From contig JBBUBI010000032.1 of NCBI GenBank assembly GCA_038058335.1, positions 1 to 36,548 on the forward strand: 36,548 nt of DNA, read 5' to 3'. The position numbers were made by a program, and so were the translations under genes. The stretch is from JBBTVO01 sp038058335. GTDB lineage: Bacteria; Patescibacteriota; Microgenomatia; Levybacterales; UBA12049. The notes beneath the pieces were generated by a model, which searched no databases, was not told the DNA's origin, and was given only the letters and a program-made list of their open reading frames with translations. Of the stretch, positions 1-7,719 are shown piece after piece (within the stretch, counting starts at the first letter, position 1; the number at the start of each line of letters is the position of its first letter).

Positions 1-2246
1 AATGAATAATTAGCTCTATATATTTTACTTATATTATCATCTATCAAAACTTTCCACCCTGGAAAAAAATTGTCAGATATAAAAAATATGTTATTTGATT
101 TTGTTTCTGCTGAAAATGTTACCTTATTGGGCGTATAATTTATAAGCCTTACCTCTCCCTTGCCTTTTTGAATAGGAATCTTCAGATCTTCTTCGAGAAT
201 AACTGTTTTTGGATCCCTATTGGGGTCGTAGAGTTTTGTAATTATTTTATCTCTGTTTTTTTCAATAAGAAAACTGTCTGTTAAAAAATATCTAGGAAGA
301 GCATTTTTGTTTTCATATATTTGAAAAGGCGCCTTTTGATAAACTAAACTATATTCACCTTGAGGAAAGAATTCGTAATCGGGATAATCTCCTTCTCCCA
401 AAAATTCATTCTTATTCAGAATAAATTTAACACCCAACATATCAAGTAAATTATCCCTGTAATAATTACCTTTTAATGATTCTCCGAAGGACGATACAAT
501 ACTTACATACCCTTTCGGAACAGATTCTATTTTTCCTTTATTACCTGAATTAACCAATTCTGAATATCTCTTGATAAATAAAGGGTCGTATCCATCCGGA
601 GAAAATATTCTCTCATGTGTTTGAATATTTGCTTCCATATATCCGTCTTCAAATCCCCACGACCTGTCCACTTTTTGAATTTCTTTTAATTTTGAAAGTA
701 CTGGAGCTTCGGGATAAAAGAATTCTCTTGGAGAGAATGGTGTGATCTTATTAAAAAAATAAAATTGCTCAAAAATCAACAATGTCATAAAAGCAAAAAT
801 AAAAAAAAGTTTCTTCTTAACGAATTGTGATAACGTCAGAAGAACAGCCCCGCCTATAAAAACAAAGGACGGAAGGATAAGATTATTTTTTGAAACTAAT
901 AAGCCTTTCAGAGATTCTTGATCCCTTACTATTTGAGGCATAAGTAATACATAACCCCATAAAATTATGTAAACTACCAATAGCGAAATAACTTGCGGAA
1001 TGAATCTAACCTTCACGGATTTTAACCAGGTATCAAATCCAATTGCGCTACATATAGCTCCGGAAAATACAAATAAATACATTATTCGAGTGGGAACCCC
1101 TGTACCGATTATTGGAATTCTAAAAGAATAAATAAAAACCGAAAGCGGGTTACTGGATGAAAGTAAAAGTATTACGACAGCTGATATTAAAAAAAACCAA
1201 AAAATTTTGGGAATATTCTTTCCAAAAGCTAACAGTAAAAATAAGATAGGAATAATTCCAAAATAAGAAACTCTTTCTATATATGTTCCATTAAGAAAAT
1301 AATTTCGCGTTGCAGGATTACCAAAAAAATCAGGAGCAAAAATAGTGACCAGATGAATTGGAGGAATTAAAAGTTTATTAATTGCATCTGGAGCAAAAAC
1401 TTCCCTAGCTGATTGAAAAAAAAGCTCAACAGTAGGAATAAGCTGAACTGAAGAAAGAAGTATGGGAACAATAAATAACGGAGCTAGACTTATAACCTCC
1501 TTGATAGTAAACTCTTTCTCCTGATACAATCTAAACCCAGAATAAATTAATGAAAAAATAAATAAATAAATAGTGGTTTGAATATACCCCGCAAAAATAG
1601 ACAAAGTAAGAGAAAATACAAGCAGTAATGAGACTGTAATTGTTTTCCTCTTGATGATTTTTTCAATTGAAAATAATGCTAAAGGTAACCAAATAATACT
1701 ATGCCCAACGTTTCCATATTCCATCCAAACAACCATGTAAGATGAAAATGAAAACACCAATCCGCCAAAAATAGAACTAATTTTTGAAAGTCTATGTTCC
1801 TTGAGAAAAAGGTAAGTAAAAAAAGACGACAGCATGGGCTGAGCAATGATATAAAGAGTCCATGCATCAAGTTTTGGAAATATTAGAAATAACAGATTGA
1901 ATGGATAGAAAAATCCGTTTTGAAAATTTGCTAAAAATGGGGTTCCGGAAAAATTGTATGGATTCCATAAAGGAATTTGCCAGTTTCTCAATGAATCTAC
2001 AGCAAACTCTTTCCAAGGAAAAAGCATCCTTAGAACATCAAAGCCTTGTCCTTTATTTGGTACGCCACCTGGAGCTATTCCAAGATAAGTATTACTGCTA
2101 TACGGAACATACTCTCCAGCCAGCAAATCACCTGGAAAAGGAATGAAACCTTTAAATACTGGCCAAAAAAAAGCTAGAACGATAAATATTATTAGAAATA
2201 ATACCCCATTCTCCCGAAGAAAATCCAAAACCTTTTTATGGTGCAT
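1..2246 (-). CDS. YfhO-family membrane protein, 3' end cut off by window edge
   Basis: About 748 codons are open from ATG 2246 to the left edge without a stop. The protein starts MHHKKVLDFLRENGVLF and has a first membrane helix, then a large loop with DLLAGEYVPY and FPWKEFAVDS, then many membrane helices. The last visible part (about residues 680-748) is a soluble domain with the family signature ISDNFFPGWKVLIDD, as in the C-terminal domain of YfhO. YfhO proteins are multi-pass GT-C-fold proteins; Bacillus YfhO is linked to glycosylation of lipoteichoic acid. Here it is the last visible gene of a four-gene operon of polyprenol-dependent glycosyltransferases; its ATG lies 1 nt after the upstream stop (TAA C ATG), so translation is probably coupled. 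Substrate is unknown. Only the final residues of the C-terminal domain are missing. Confidence 0.85.
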   Translation of the reverse strand, partial: MHHKKVLDFLRENGVLFLIIFIVLAFFWPVFKGFIPFPGDLLAGEYVPYSSNTYLGIAPGGVPNKGQGFDVLRMLFPWKEFAVDSLRNWQIPLWNPYNFSGTPFLANFQNGFFYPFNLLFLIFPKLDAWTLYIIAQPMLSSFFTYLFLKEHRLSKISSIFGGLVFSFSSYMVVWMEYGNVGHSIIWLPLALFSIEKIIKRKTITVSLLLVFSLTLSIFAGYIQTTIYLFIFSLIYSGFRLYQEKEFTIKEVISLAPLFIVPILLSSVQLIPTVELFFQSAREVFAPDAINKLLIPPIHLVTIFAPDFFGNPATRNYFLNGTYIERVSYFGIIPILFLLLAFGKNIPKIFWFFLISAVVILLLSSSNPLSVFIYSFRIPIIGTGVPTRIMYLFVFSGAICSAIGFDTWLKSVKVRFIPQVISLLVVYIILWGYVLLMPQIVRDQESLKGLLVSKNNLILPSFVFIGGAVLLTLSQFVKKKLFFIFAFMTLLIFEQFYFFNKITPFSPREFFYPEAPVLSKLKEIQKVDRSWGFEDGYMEANIQTHERIFSPDGYDPLFIKRYSELVNSGNKGKIESVPKGYVSIVSSFGESLKGNYYRDNLLDMLGVKFILNKNEFLGEGDYPDYEFFPQGEYSLVYQKAPFQIYENKNALPRYFLTDSFLIEKNRDKIITKLYDPNRDPKTVILEEDLKIPIQKGKGEVRLINYTPNKVTFSAETKSNNIFFISDNFFPGWKVLIDDNISKIYRANYS

Positions 2247-2247
2247 G

Positions 2248-3768
2248 TTAAGAAGACTTAACTATATACAAAATACTGTATGAACTTTCTCTCCCCTTGC
2301 TAACTCTTAAAACCTCTTCAACCGGCCACAGCTTGATCAAATCTTCAAATTCTTTTTGACTAGAGACGAAAACATACACCGGCATTTTTTTTGATTTTTC
2401 TATGAATTCTTTCGGAATTTCGGAGGGAACGGGAAAAATTCCCTGTTTATCTATATTCTTATTTGTTCCGAGATATATCTCGACAGAATAAGTTGGCAAA
2501 GATCCAAATGTGCCGGGAGATACAACGAAAATTTTCTGCTTTTTTGATTCATGATCTAGATAAGAAACGATTTCTTTTATTCCTCCACCCGCTGGCCAAT
2601 CGTTTATGTATTGCCCCAGATCAGGCCCAGCAATTGGAGCATTTTTAAAATCGGTAAGCACAAAATAATCAGCTTTGAAAAAAAATATAAGAAAAACTCC
2701 TATTATTAATAAACTCAGGTATTTGTTTTTTAATCTTTCAAACATACTGAAAATTGAAAAACCTACCAAAGGAAGTAAAGGAAGAGTCATAAAAAAGATA
2801 AACCTGGGATAAATAGTTTTTCCAAAAAATATAAGAGCTACGAATGGAATCAGAAACCAGATCACAAGAAGCAGTTTCTCTCTTAAGAATTTGAAATTGA
2901 TAAAAAAAGATAGAATTGTAAGAAGAAAAACAGGCCATGTAAAGTACGTAATAAACCAATTCCAGAGACCTGAAAGATTGCTCTGCAAATAAGTGAATGG
3001 ATGCATCATCCATTCACTTATAGGATATACGAAGAGTGCATTTTTCTCACCTATTATATAAAAGAATGGCGAAAGTCTTAAGATGAAATAGAATCCGTAA
3101 GCCACAGATACTGTAATCAATGATAAAATTATCCATTTTAATAATTTCGAAATTACATTCTTCCTTTCAAAGCCAAAGAGGAGAAGCGTAGATGGCAAAA
3201 GATAAATGCTGAAAAAACCGGAAGTTTTGGTTAGAATCCCACCGCCTATTATCATTCCCAAAATAAGTGCTATATCTAGACGTAATCTTCTAATAAGAAG
3301 AACCTCAAAATAAAGCCCCCAGATGATAAACATTCCAACCAAGCTATCATATAGAGCCATGCGATCATAAACTAATGCAAATGGGTAAATTACATACAGA
3401 AAGGCAGAGATAAGCCCGATTCGTATGTTCTTAAACAGCTCGTTTGCTAAAAAGAAGAGACCTATCATTGTAAAAAAACCGGCAAAGACCGAAACAAGTC
3501 TGGAAGCTAAGAGAGGATCATCGACAATTCGCATTATATTCATCGCGATCCATACGAACATTGGTTGCTTACCATCTGTAAGCGAGATGAATCTCCAAGC
3601 CGCATCTTGTCTTGCTATTTGGGACCATCTGACGTAGATCGCCTCATCCGTAAAGATAGGCAAAGACATAATGTTGTAAAGTCTAAGCAGAAAATATAAA
3701 ATTCCCAATCCAAAGACTATCAATATCTCAAGCTTGTATTTAAGAAGAGCTTTTTGAATTAAATTCAT
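2248..3768 (-). CDS. GT39/ArnT-like membrane glycosyltransferase (GT-C fold)
   Basis: 506 residues with about 11-12 predicted membrane helices and a C-terminal soluble stretch. The first extracytoplasmic loop carries PIFTDEAIYVRWSQIA, the acidic DE motif typical of PMT/ArnT-type GT-C enzymes that take sugar from a polyprenyl phosphate. The following GKQPMFVW and LASRLVSVFAG segments also fit the family. It likely transfers a sugar on the outer face of the membrane to a glycan, lipid or protein; the acceptor cannot be told. It follows the MptA/B-like gene by 13 nt and is followed 1 nt later by the YfhO gene. The tail (residues about 390-506) resembles the extracytoplasmic domain seen in many such proteins. 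Confidence 0.85.
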   Translation of the reverse strand: MNLIQKALLKYKLEILIVFGLGILYFLLRLYNIMSLPIFTDEAIYVRWSQIARQDAAWRFISLTDGKQPMFVWIAMNIMRIVDDPLLASRLVSVFAGFFTMIGLFFLANELFKNIRIGLISAFLYVIYPFALVYDRMALYDSLVGMFIIWGLYFEVLLIRRLRLDIALILGMIIGGGILTKTSGFFSIYLLPSTLLLFGFERKNVISKLLKWIILSLITVSVAYGFYFILRLSPFFYIIGEKNALFVYPISEWMMHPFTYLQSNLSGLWNWFITYFTWPVFLLTILSFFINFKFLREKLLLVIWFLIPFVALIFFGKTIYPRFIFFMTLPLLPLVGFSIFSMFERLKNKYLSLLIIGVFLIFFFKADYFVLTDFKNAPIAGPDLGQYINDWPAGGGIKEIVSYLDHESKKQKIFVVSPGTFGSLPTYSVEIYLGTNKNIDKQGIFPVPSEIPKEFIEKSKKMPVYVFVSSQKEFEDLIKLWPVEEVLRVSKGRESSYSILYIVKSS

Positions 3769-3781
3769 ATAGTATATTTTA

Positions 3782-4948
3782 TCATTTCCTATCCCAGTTA
3801 AGTAATCTTGCGATACTACAGTAAAAAAGATAAATCAAGAACCCACCAATTGTTAACCAAAGCAAAATCTGGGGAATTGGTTCATTCCAGTCTCCTATAT
3901 AAATATATGGTAAGTATTGTGCCAGCGCAAAGAAGGATAAGATTAAACCTGCTCCCATCGCATAACTTTTGCTTGGGATTAGACTTGCAAACGGCAGGAT
4001 AAGCATAAGATACCAAGGCTGAAAATTAGTACGTATCACAACTAAGATTAGGGGAATAAACATCGCGAAAAAAAGTATATTTAAAAATCCCTCTTTCGAA
4101 ATATTTTTCTTTTGAATAAAAAACAATAAAAATACAGGAATCAGAATGCCCGTAGCAAACTTTATACCAACTGACAGTAAGATAGAAATAAGCGAGAAAA
4201 TATATTTATTCATGAGAGCAAGATATACTGCAAATATTGCAAGGAACATCATTGAAATATCATTATGTGAAGACACCAAGCTTTCAATCAGAACAAGTGG
4301 ATTTAAAGCAAAAAAAGCTATTCCAAGTACTTCTTTTTTCGGAGAAACAATTTTAAGTATCTTCCCAATAAAGTATGCAGTTCCAAGAAAGCACACTGAA
4401 GTCAAGATTTTAAACATAAAGAAAGTTGGAAGAAAAACATTAAATCCTATGTATGAAAGGGGGATGGTCAAAGCAAGCCAAATGGGTCCATATGGATAGT
4501 ATCTGTGAGTCCAATGCATAAAAGACAGCATTGGATCTCCGAGATAGTCCAGGGCCTTATGGATATAAGGATTTTGTTGATAAAAAGTTACGATCTTTGC
4601 ATCAAAAATATAGTTGAATAGATCATAAGAAAAAGCATTATAGGAAAAAGTTAGAATTGCGGTTGTTATCAAAATCAAGATCCATAATTGCTTTTTGTTA
4701 ATTAAATTAACTCTCGCAAGTTTTAGAAATAAAATATAAAAAGTGAACATAGATATCACAATAACCGAATACAAAACTGCAGAGAGTGGTCTATTGAAAT
4801 AACCGATTTGCTGAAAAAATTTTTGCACTGTCTGCCACCATGAAGCTTCAGATAAAGTAAGACTAAGATCTACCTGAGTAAAAGAATAAAAAAATAGCGA
4901 GATTATGACAAATAAGTATCCTATGCTTAATGTCTTGAAATTAAACAT
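3782..4948 (-). CDS. GT-C mannosyltransferase-like membrane protein (MptA/B or GT87 type)
   Basis: 388 residues, nearly all hydrophobic with about ten membrane helices. After two helices come YDLFNYIFDAKIVTFYQQNPY and then HRYYPYGPIWLALT, a pattern seen in alpha-1,6-mannopyranosyltransferases MptA/MptB and related polyprenol-phosphate-sugar-dependent enzymes. A later loop has SSHNDISMMFLA, and KFATGILIPVFLL starts a further helix pair. Its stop codon lies 13 nt before the next operon gene, and its ATG follows the GT2 stop with no gap (TAG|ATG). The neighbouring GT2 is a good candidate to make its lipid-linked donor. Family assignment is confident at fold level, less so at sugar level. Confidence 0.75.
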   Translation of the reverse strand: MFNFKTLSIGYLFVIISLFFYSFTQVDLSLTLSEASWWQTVQKFFQQIGYFNRPLSAVLYSVIVISMFTFYILFLKLARVNLINKKQLWILILITTAILTFSYNAFSYDLFNYIFDAKIVTFYQQNPYIHKALDYLGDPMLSFMHWTHRYYPYGPIWLALTIPLSYIGFNVFLPTFFMFKILTSVCFLGTAYFIGKILKIVSPKKEVLGIAFFALNPLVLIESLVSSHNDISMMFLAIFAVYLALMNKYIFSLISILLSVGIKFATGILIPVFLLFFIQKKNISKEGFLNILFFAMFIPLILVVIRTNFQPWYLMLILPFASLIPSKSYAMGAGLILSFFALAQYLPYIYIGDWNEPIPQILLWLTIGGFLIYLFYCSIARLLNWDRK

Positions 4949-5722
4949 CTAATCGTAGATACCTTTCGATGAATTAATTCTAATTTTGAAGAGATCAATC
5001 AATCCATCTAGCGAATCTCGAAAAGGGCTCACTCTTCTTGTCTCTACATACAGCCAATCAACTGGAACTTCTTTTATCTTGAGATCCATTTTTTGAGCAA
5101 TATGCAAGAGCTCAACATCAAAACCCGCTGCGACTTTGGAACCCGAAACATTCCTGAATCCTTTATTAATTTCATTAATTTTCTTGAATAGTTGCTTTGC
5201 GGCAGCATTTTTGAACGCTTTGAATCCACACTGAGTATCCGAAATTCCTGTAATGCCCACAATAGCCGAACGCAAAACTACCATTCCTTTTGCCATAACA
5301 ACTCTTGTAAAAGGCGCTCCTTTTCTTCTATTTCTCGAGCCAATCACGATATCATATCCCTGTCTGCCGGCAGGCAAGGCTTTTTCAAAGTGAGGCAATA
5401 ATTTTTCAATTTCTTCTATTGGGGTCGCCTGATCCATGTCTGTAAAAAGAACTATGTCGCCTTTTGCATCCAAAACTCCTTTTGTAACTGCTCCAGCCTT
5501 ACCGGAATGATTATTTTTTATTAACCTAAATAGCTCGTTTTCTTTTACAAAATTTTCTACAAACTCCGTGCTTCCGTCAGTTGAGCCATCGTCGACAACG
5601 ATAACCTCCCATGTGTAATCTCTTTTCGTAAGATAATGCTCAACTTTATCCAGAACTCCCTTCTGAAGATTGGCCATTTCATTATAAGAGGGAATAATTA
5701 CGGAAAGATAGATTTTGCTCAC
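4949..5722 (-). CDS. GT2 polyprenyl-phosphate sugar synthase (Alg5/DPG-synthase-like)
   Basis: 257 residues, GT-A fold: SVIIPSYNEMANL (7-19), VIVVDDGSTDGS (40-51), the metal-binding DMDQATP (95-101), IGSRNRRKGAPFTR, and TQCGFKAF (about 167-174), in the order found in dolichyl-phosphate glucosyltransferases. It probably makes polyprenyl-phosphate-hexose on the inner membrane face for the GT-C enzymes downstream. The start is a GTG at 5720-5722; TATAAT (complement of 5729-5734) ends 6 nt upstream, so the mRNA is probably leaderless. Residues 117-122 (PAGRQG) are encoded by a palindromic dispersed repeat inserted in frame, just before the conserved YDIVIGSR strand. It is the first gene of the operon. 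Confidence 0.87.
   Translation of the reverse strand: MSKIYLSVIIPSYNEMANLQKGVLDKVEHYLTKRDYTWEVIVVDDGSTDGSTEFVENFVKENELFRLIKNNHSGKAGAVTKGVLDAKGDIVLFTDMDQATPIEEIEKLLPHFEKALPAGRQGYDIVIGSRNRRKGAPFTRVVMAKGMVVLRSAIVGITGISDTQCGFKAFKNAAAKQLFKKINEINKGFRNVSGSKVAAGFDVELLHIAQKMDLKIKEVPVDWLYVETRRVSPFRDSLDGLIDLFKIRINSSKGIYD
5358..5379. repeat. Palindromic dispersed repeat inside the GT2 gene (encodes PAGRQG)
   Basis: The sequence around CTGCCGGCAG (5364-5373), flanked by CCCTGT and GCAAGG, is more GC-rich than the gene around it. On the minus strand it reads ALPAGRQG. Relative to the usual GT2 spacing it looks like an insertion in a loop between conserved strands. From general knowledge the peptide PAGRQG recurs in unrelated proteins of CPR genomes, which marks this as a mobile small palindrome. 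Confidence 0.6.
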
Positions 5723-5744
5723 ACAAAAATTATACTAAAAAAGG

Positions 5745-5773
5745 TTGTTTAAAGCTATTGTTTGATGTAAAAT
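5745..5773 (+). promoter_or_regulatory. Candidate tRNA-Glu promoter
   Basis: TTGTTT (5745-5750), 17 bp spacer, TAAAAT (5768-5773), with the tRNA beginning 13 nt later. It lies back to back with the GT2 -10 box at 5729-5734 on the other strand. Confidence 0.5.
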
Positions 5774-5786
5774 TAAGGGGCTAAGC

Positions 5787-5858
5787 GGCCCCATAGTCTA
5801 GTGGTTAGGACACCAGGTTCTCATCCTGGGGACCCGGATTCGAATTCCGGTGGGGTCA
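5787..5858 (+). tRNA. tRNA-Glu (anticodon CUC)
   Basis: A full cloverleaf can be drawn: acceptor GGCCCCA pairs with TGGGGTC (one G-U), D-arm AGTCTAGTGGTTAGGAC, anticodon stem CCAGG/CCTGG around loop TTCTCAT with anticodon CTC, T-arm CCGGA TTCGAAT TCCGG, discriminator A. CCA is not encoded (A is followed by CCC). The 3' end is directly abutted by a REP-like repeat and its last 16 nt recur, with one change, 370 nt downstream. Confidence 0.95.
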
Positions 5859-5877
5859 CCCTTCGACAAGCTCAGGG
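5859..5877 (-). repeat. REP-like repeat, left copy (inverted) next to tRNA-Glu
   Basis: On the minus strand this reads CCCTGAGCTTGTCGAAGGG, a short repeat that is very widespread in bacterial and especially CPR intergenic DNA (general knowledge). It begins at the tRNA 3' end. In plus orientation its TCGACA (5863-5868) lies 17 bp before CATAAT (5886-5891) and could act as the -35 box for the GIY-YIG gene. Confidence 0.7.
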
Positions 5878-5897
5878 TTTTACACCATAATAATTTT

Positions 5898-6197
5898 ATG
5901 GTTTGGTTTACATATTTTCTTCTTTGCGATAAGAAAACTTATTATATTGGCTTAACTCACAATTTAACTCAAAGGATTTTCTCACATAAATCAAAACAGA
6001 ATATTGCTACAAAAGAGTTTTCTTACCTGGAATTAGTTTATTCGGAACAATATGCAACTCGAAGAGAAGCAGAAAAACGCGAACAACAGCTGAAACGCTG
6101 GGCTCATGCAAAGAAGAAGGCTTTAGTTGAGGGTAATTTGAAACTATTAAAACGACTTAGTAAAACCCGGAGTTTGTCTAAGGATAATCTCGGTTAG
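5898..6197 (+). CDS. Single-domain GIY-YIG nuclease (UPF0213/YhbQ-like)
   Basis: 99 residues from ATG 5898: MVWFTYFLLC starts the degenerate GIY strand, YYIGLT (15-20) is the YIG motif, NLTQRIFSH (22-30) carries the expected Arg, and RREAEKREQQLKRW (55-68) carries the catalytic-type Glu. This is the small one-domain GIY-YIG family. An upstream in-frame ATG at 5850 lies inside the tRNA and would add residues from the repeat, so 5898 is preferred; CATAAT ends 6 nt before it. The C-terminal RSLSKD is encoded by another degenerate REP-like copy. It may be a homing-type nuclease tied to repeat spread or a cellular repair enzyme; sequence alone cannot decide. Confidence 0.85.
   Translation: MVWFTYFLLCDKKTYYIGLTHNLTQRIFSHKSKQNIATKEFSYLELVYSEQYATRREAEKREQQLKRWAHAKKKALVEGNLKLLKRLSKTRSLSKDNLG
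6166..6184 (+). repeat. Degenerate REP-like repeat, right copy, inside the GIY-YIG 3' end
   Basis: CCCGGAGTTTGTCTAAGGA matches the left copy in opposite orientation at 15 of 19 positions. It codes for residues RSLSKD of the GIY-YIG protein, so the gene is bounded by inverted copies. Confidence 0.5.
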
Positions 6198-6199
6198 AT

Positions 6200-6217
6200 A
6201 GTGAGCCTGTCGAACCA
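6200..6217 (+). repeat. REP-like repeat variant GAGCCTGTCGAACC
   Basis: AGTGAGCCTGTCGAACCA shares GAGCYTGTCGAA with the left copy at 5859-5877 but in the opposite orientation. Its AGCCTGT also forms the 5' arm of a terminator-like hairpin. Confidence 0.55.
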
Positions 6218-6249
6218 TTCCGGTGGGATCACAGGCTTATTTTCTTTTC
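6204..6249 (+). terminator. Candidate intrinsic terminator after the GIY-YIG gene
   Basis: AGCCTGT (6204-6210) pairs with ACAGGCT (6231-6237) around a 20-nt loop that can fold further (ACC/GGT), followed by the T-rich TATTTTCTTTTC. The T-tract lies inside the last codons of the convergent deaminase gene. Confidence 0.45.
6217..6232 (+). repeat. Partial duplicate of the tRNA-Glu 3' end
   Basis: ATTCCGGTGGGATCAC equals tRNA positions 5844-5859 except for one G-to-A change. Direct repeats of a tRNA 3' end flanking a small nuclease gene resemble an attachment-site or target duplication. It could also be the remnant of a tandem tRNA. Confidence 0.55.
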
Positions 6250-6714
6250 ATGCTCCTTCTGTCTCCATTCGTCCCAAACTTTGCTTGCTTCCTTTTCAAG
6301 CACACGCCCAACAATTAAAGGAGGTTTTGTATAAAAATTCCTTATTTTCTCTAATCTTTTGTCTTGCAAAATCTTAAAATGACTAGAACCTCCCATAATA
6401 GGAGAATGTACCGCAAAAACTACCTTCTTAAACTTTAGCTCTCTAATCATGAAAGAACACATAGGACAGGGCTCTGTGCTTGCATAAATAGTACAATCTG
6501 ATAGATTTTGTGTGCTTAAAACCTTTTGAGCTTTTTTTATAACCACCATTTCAGCATGAGAAGTAATATCCCCATCCTTTTTGGTTCTGTTTTCTGATTC
6601 AGCAATAATCCTGCCAGCTTTTACTATTAAGCTTCCAAATGGAAGTTCTCCGTCTTTCAGAGATTTTTTGGAAAGTTCAATACATCTTCTAATATAAAGG
6701 TCATCTCTCTTCAT
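6229..6714 (-). CDS. Zinc-dependent nucleoside/cytidine deaminase family protein
   Basis: 161 residues with the complete CDA zinc motif: HAE in ITSHAEMVVIKKA (about 51-64) gives the His ligand and catalytic Glu, and STEPCPMCSFMI (about 79-90) gives the two Cys ligands. ELPFGSLIVKAGRII near the N-terminus fits TadA/guanine-deaminase-type enzymes. The C-terminus (GGSSHFKILQD, PPLIVGRVLEKEASKVWDEW) differs from standard TadA, so a free-nucleoside or base substrate is as likely as tRNA A34. The ATG at 6714 is preceded by an extended -10 (TGGTATAAT, core complement of 6722-6727) ending 7 nt upstream, so the transcript is probably leaderless. Confidence 0.85.
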   Translation of the reverse strand: MKRDDLYIRRCIELSKKSLKDGELPFGSLIVKAGRIIAESENRTKKDGDITSHAEMVVIKKAQKVLSTQNLSDCTIYASTEPCPMCSFMIRELKFKKVVFAVHSPIMGGSSHFKILQDKRLEKIRNFYTKPPLIVGRVLEKEASKVWDEWRQKEHEKKISL

Positions 6715-6743
6715 TCAGGCAATTATACCACCGATTCTAATTC

Positions 6744-6872
6744 CTATTGGGGGAAGGCTTGAGATTGAAACGCTAGCCTTGAGACGTCTTCACCAAATAA
6801 GCGATTAAGTTTTGCAAGTTCAGGAATAACATAATTCCGTGCTGTCACTCGATGGCTCACAGTCTTAAATCG
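6744..6872 (-). pseudogene. Possible C-terminal gene remnant
   Basis: Between the PHP gene and the deaminase a 42-codon open frame with no usable start ends in TAG. It reads VIPELAKLNRLFGEDVSRLA in its middle, a normal-looking protein tail. It vaguely recalls the C-terminal end of sulfotransferase-type proteins, but this is weak. The deaminase promoter starts just beyond its stop. No other feature is seen in 6715-6905. Confidence 0.25.
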
Positions 6873-6905
6873 TTAAACCAAGCTAATTAAGAAAGCATTT
6901 CAAAA

Positions 6906-7718
6906 TTATGCGTTTGGTTGATTTTCGAAAAACGCTCTAAGTCTTCCTTTCATCTTACTCTGCGTACCTCTACCAGTTCCAAACCTAGTTGTGGCTGTAT
7001 CATATATTGCACCCTGCTCGGCCAGACTAAGTTCGAGAGCTACGGTTTTACTTTCCTCTATAGCCTTTCCTAAATTCCCGTGATAGGCAGTCTTTGCTCT
7101 TCCAACGGTAATTCCATGAGAATCACTGCTTGAAATAGCAGCTCCGAGTTTTTCTTTATGCTGTAAATAATATTCCAATGAGAGCCTATTGGTATCATCA
7201 CCACTACCACCCCTTGCATCAAATATATCCTGAGCGCCTTGTGAATATACTTCAAAACCATCAAAATATAACTCCCACGAATCATCACAAGTAACACTAT
7301 TTAAAGCCTCTTCTGACAGACTCAGCGGTCTATTGCCGGCTGTCCGGAGAAACGGATGAGGCACAATAACTAAACCTCCCTGACGGTGAATATCATAAAT
7401 TGCCTGCTCAAGCCTAACACTACCTATTGGCTCTCTGACATAGAGTCCTACAATGTGTCCTTTATCAGTGCTTATTTCAATTCCGGTAACTATCTCGATA
7501 GGCTTTTTGTTCTTCGCTGCGTACTCCTTTGCAATTTCTGCACCGAAGACAATATGATGATCTGTCACGGCAACAACATTTAAGTCTGTTTCTGATATTA
7601 AATCAACTAGTTCTTCTGGGTCCAGACCGCCTCCCCTGCTATCAGGCGATAAATTAGTATGCACATGCAGATCCGCAAGCTTCATTCCTTCTTCATACTT
7701 TCCGAAAACTTCTTTCAT
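6906..7718 (-). CDS. PHP-domain metal-dependent phosphoesterase
   Basis: 270 residues. The PHP metal-binding motifs are in order: DLHVHT (16-21), VTDHH (51-55), GIEIS (about 82-86), VPHPF (about 119-123) and SSSDSHG (about 195-201). Such proteins hydrolyse phosphoesters of nucleotides or small metabolites (YciV/RNase AM-like) or are stand-alone PHP phosphatases. Its ATG follows the stop of the pantetheinyl transferase gene by 1 nt (TGA T ATG), so the two are coupled. An alternative start is Met12, right before the domain. The pair seems less AT-rich than its neighbours, which may point to a transferred two-gene unit. Substrate unknown. Confidence 0.85.
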   Translation of the reverse strand: MKEVFGKYEEGMKLADLHVHTNLSPDSRGGGLDPEELVDLISETDLNVVAVTDHHIVFGAEIAKEYAAKNKKPIEIVTGIEISTDKGHIVGLYVREPIGSVRLEQAIYDIHRQGGLVIVPHPFLRTAGNRPLSLSEEALNSVTCDDSWELYFDGFEVYSQGAQDIFDARGGSGDDTNRLSLEYYLQHKEKLGAAISSSDSHGITVGRAKTAYHGNLGKAIEESKTVALELSLAEQGAIYDTATTRFGTGRGTQSKMKGRLRAFFENQPNA

Positions 7719-7719
7719 A

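Noticed and set aside
5850..5897. N-terminal extension MGSPFDKLRV of the GIY-YIG protein
   Set aside because: It begins inside tRNA-Glu and runs through the repeat and the predicted promoter; Met at 5898 fits the domain start.
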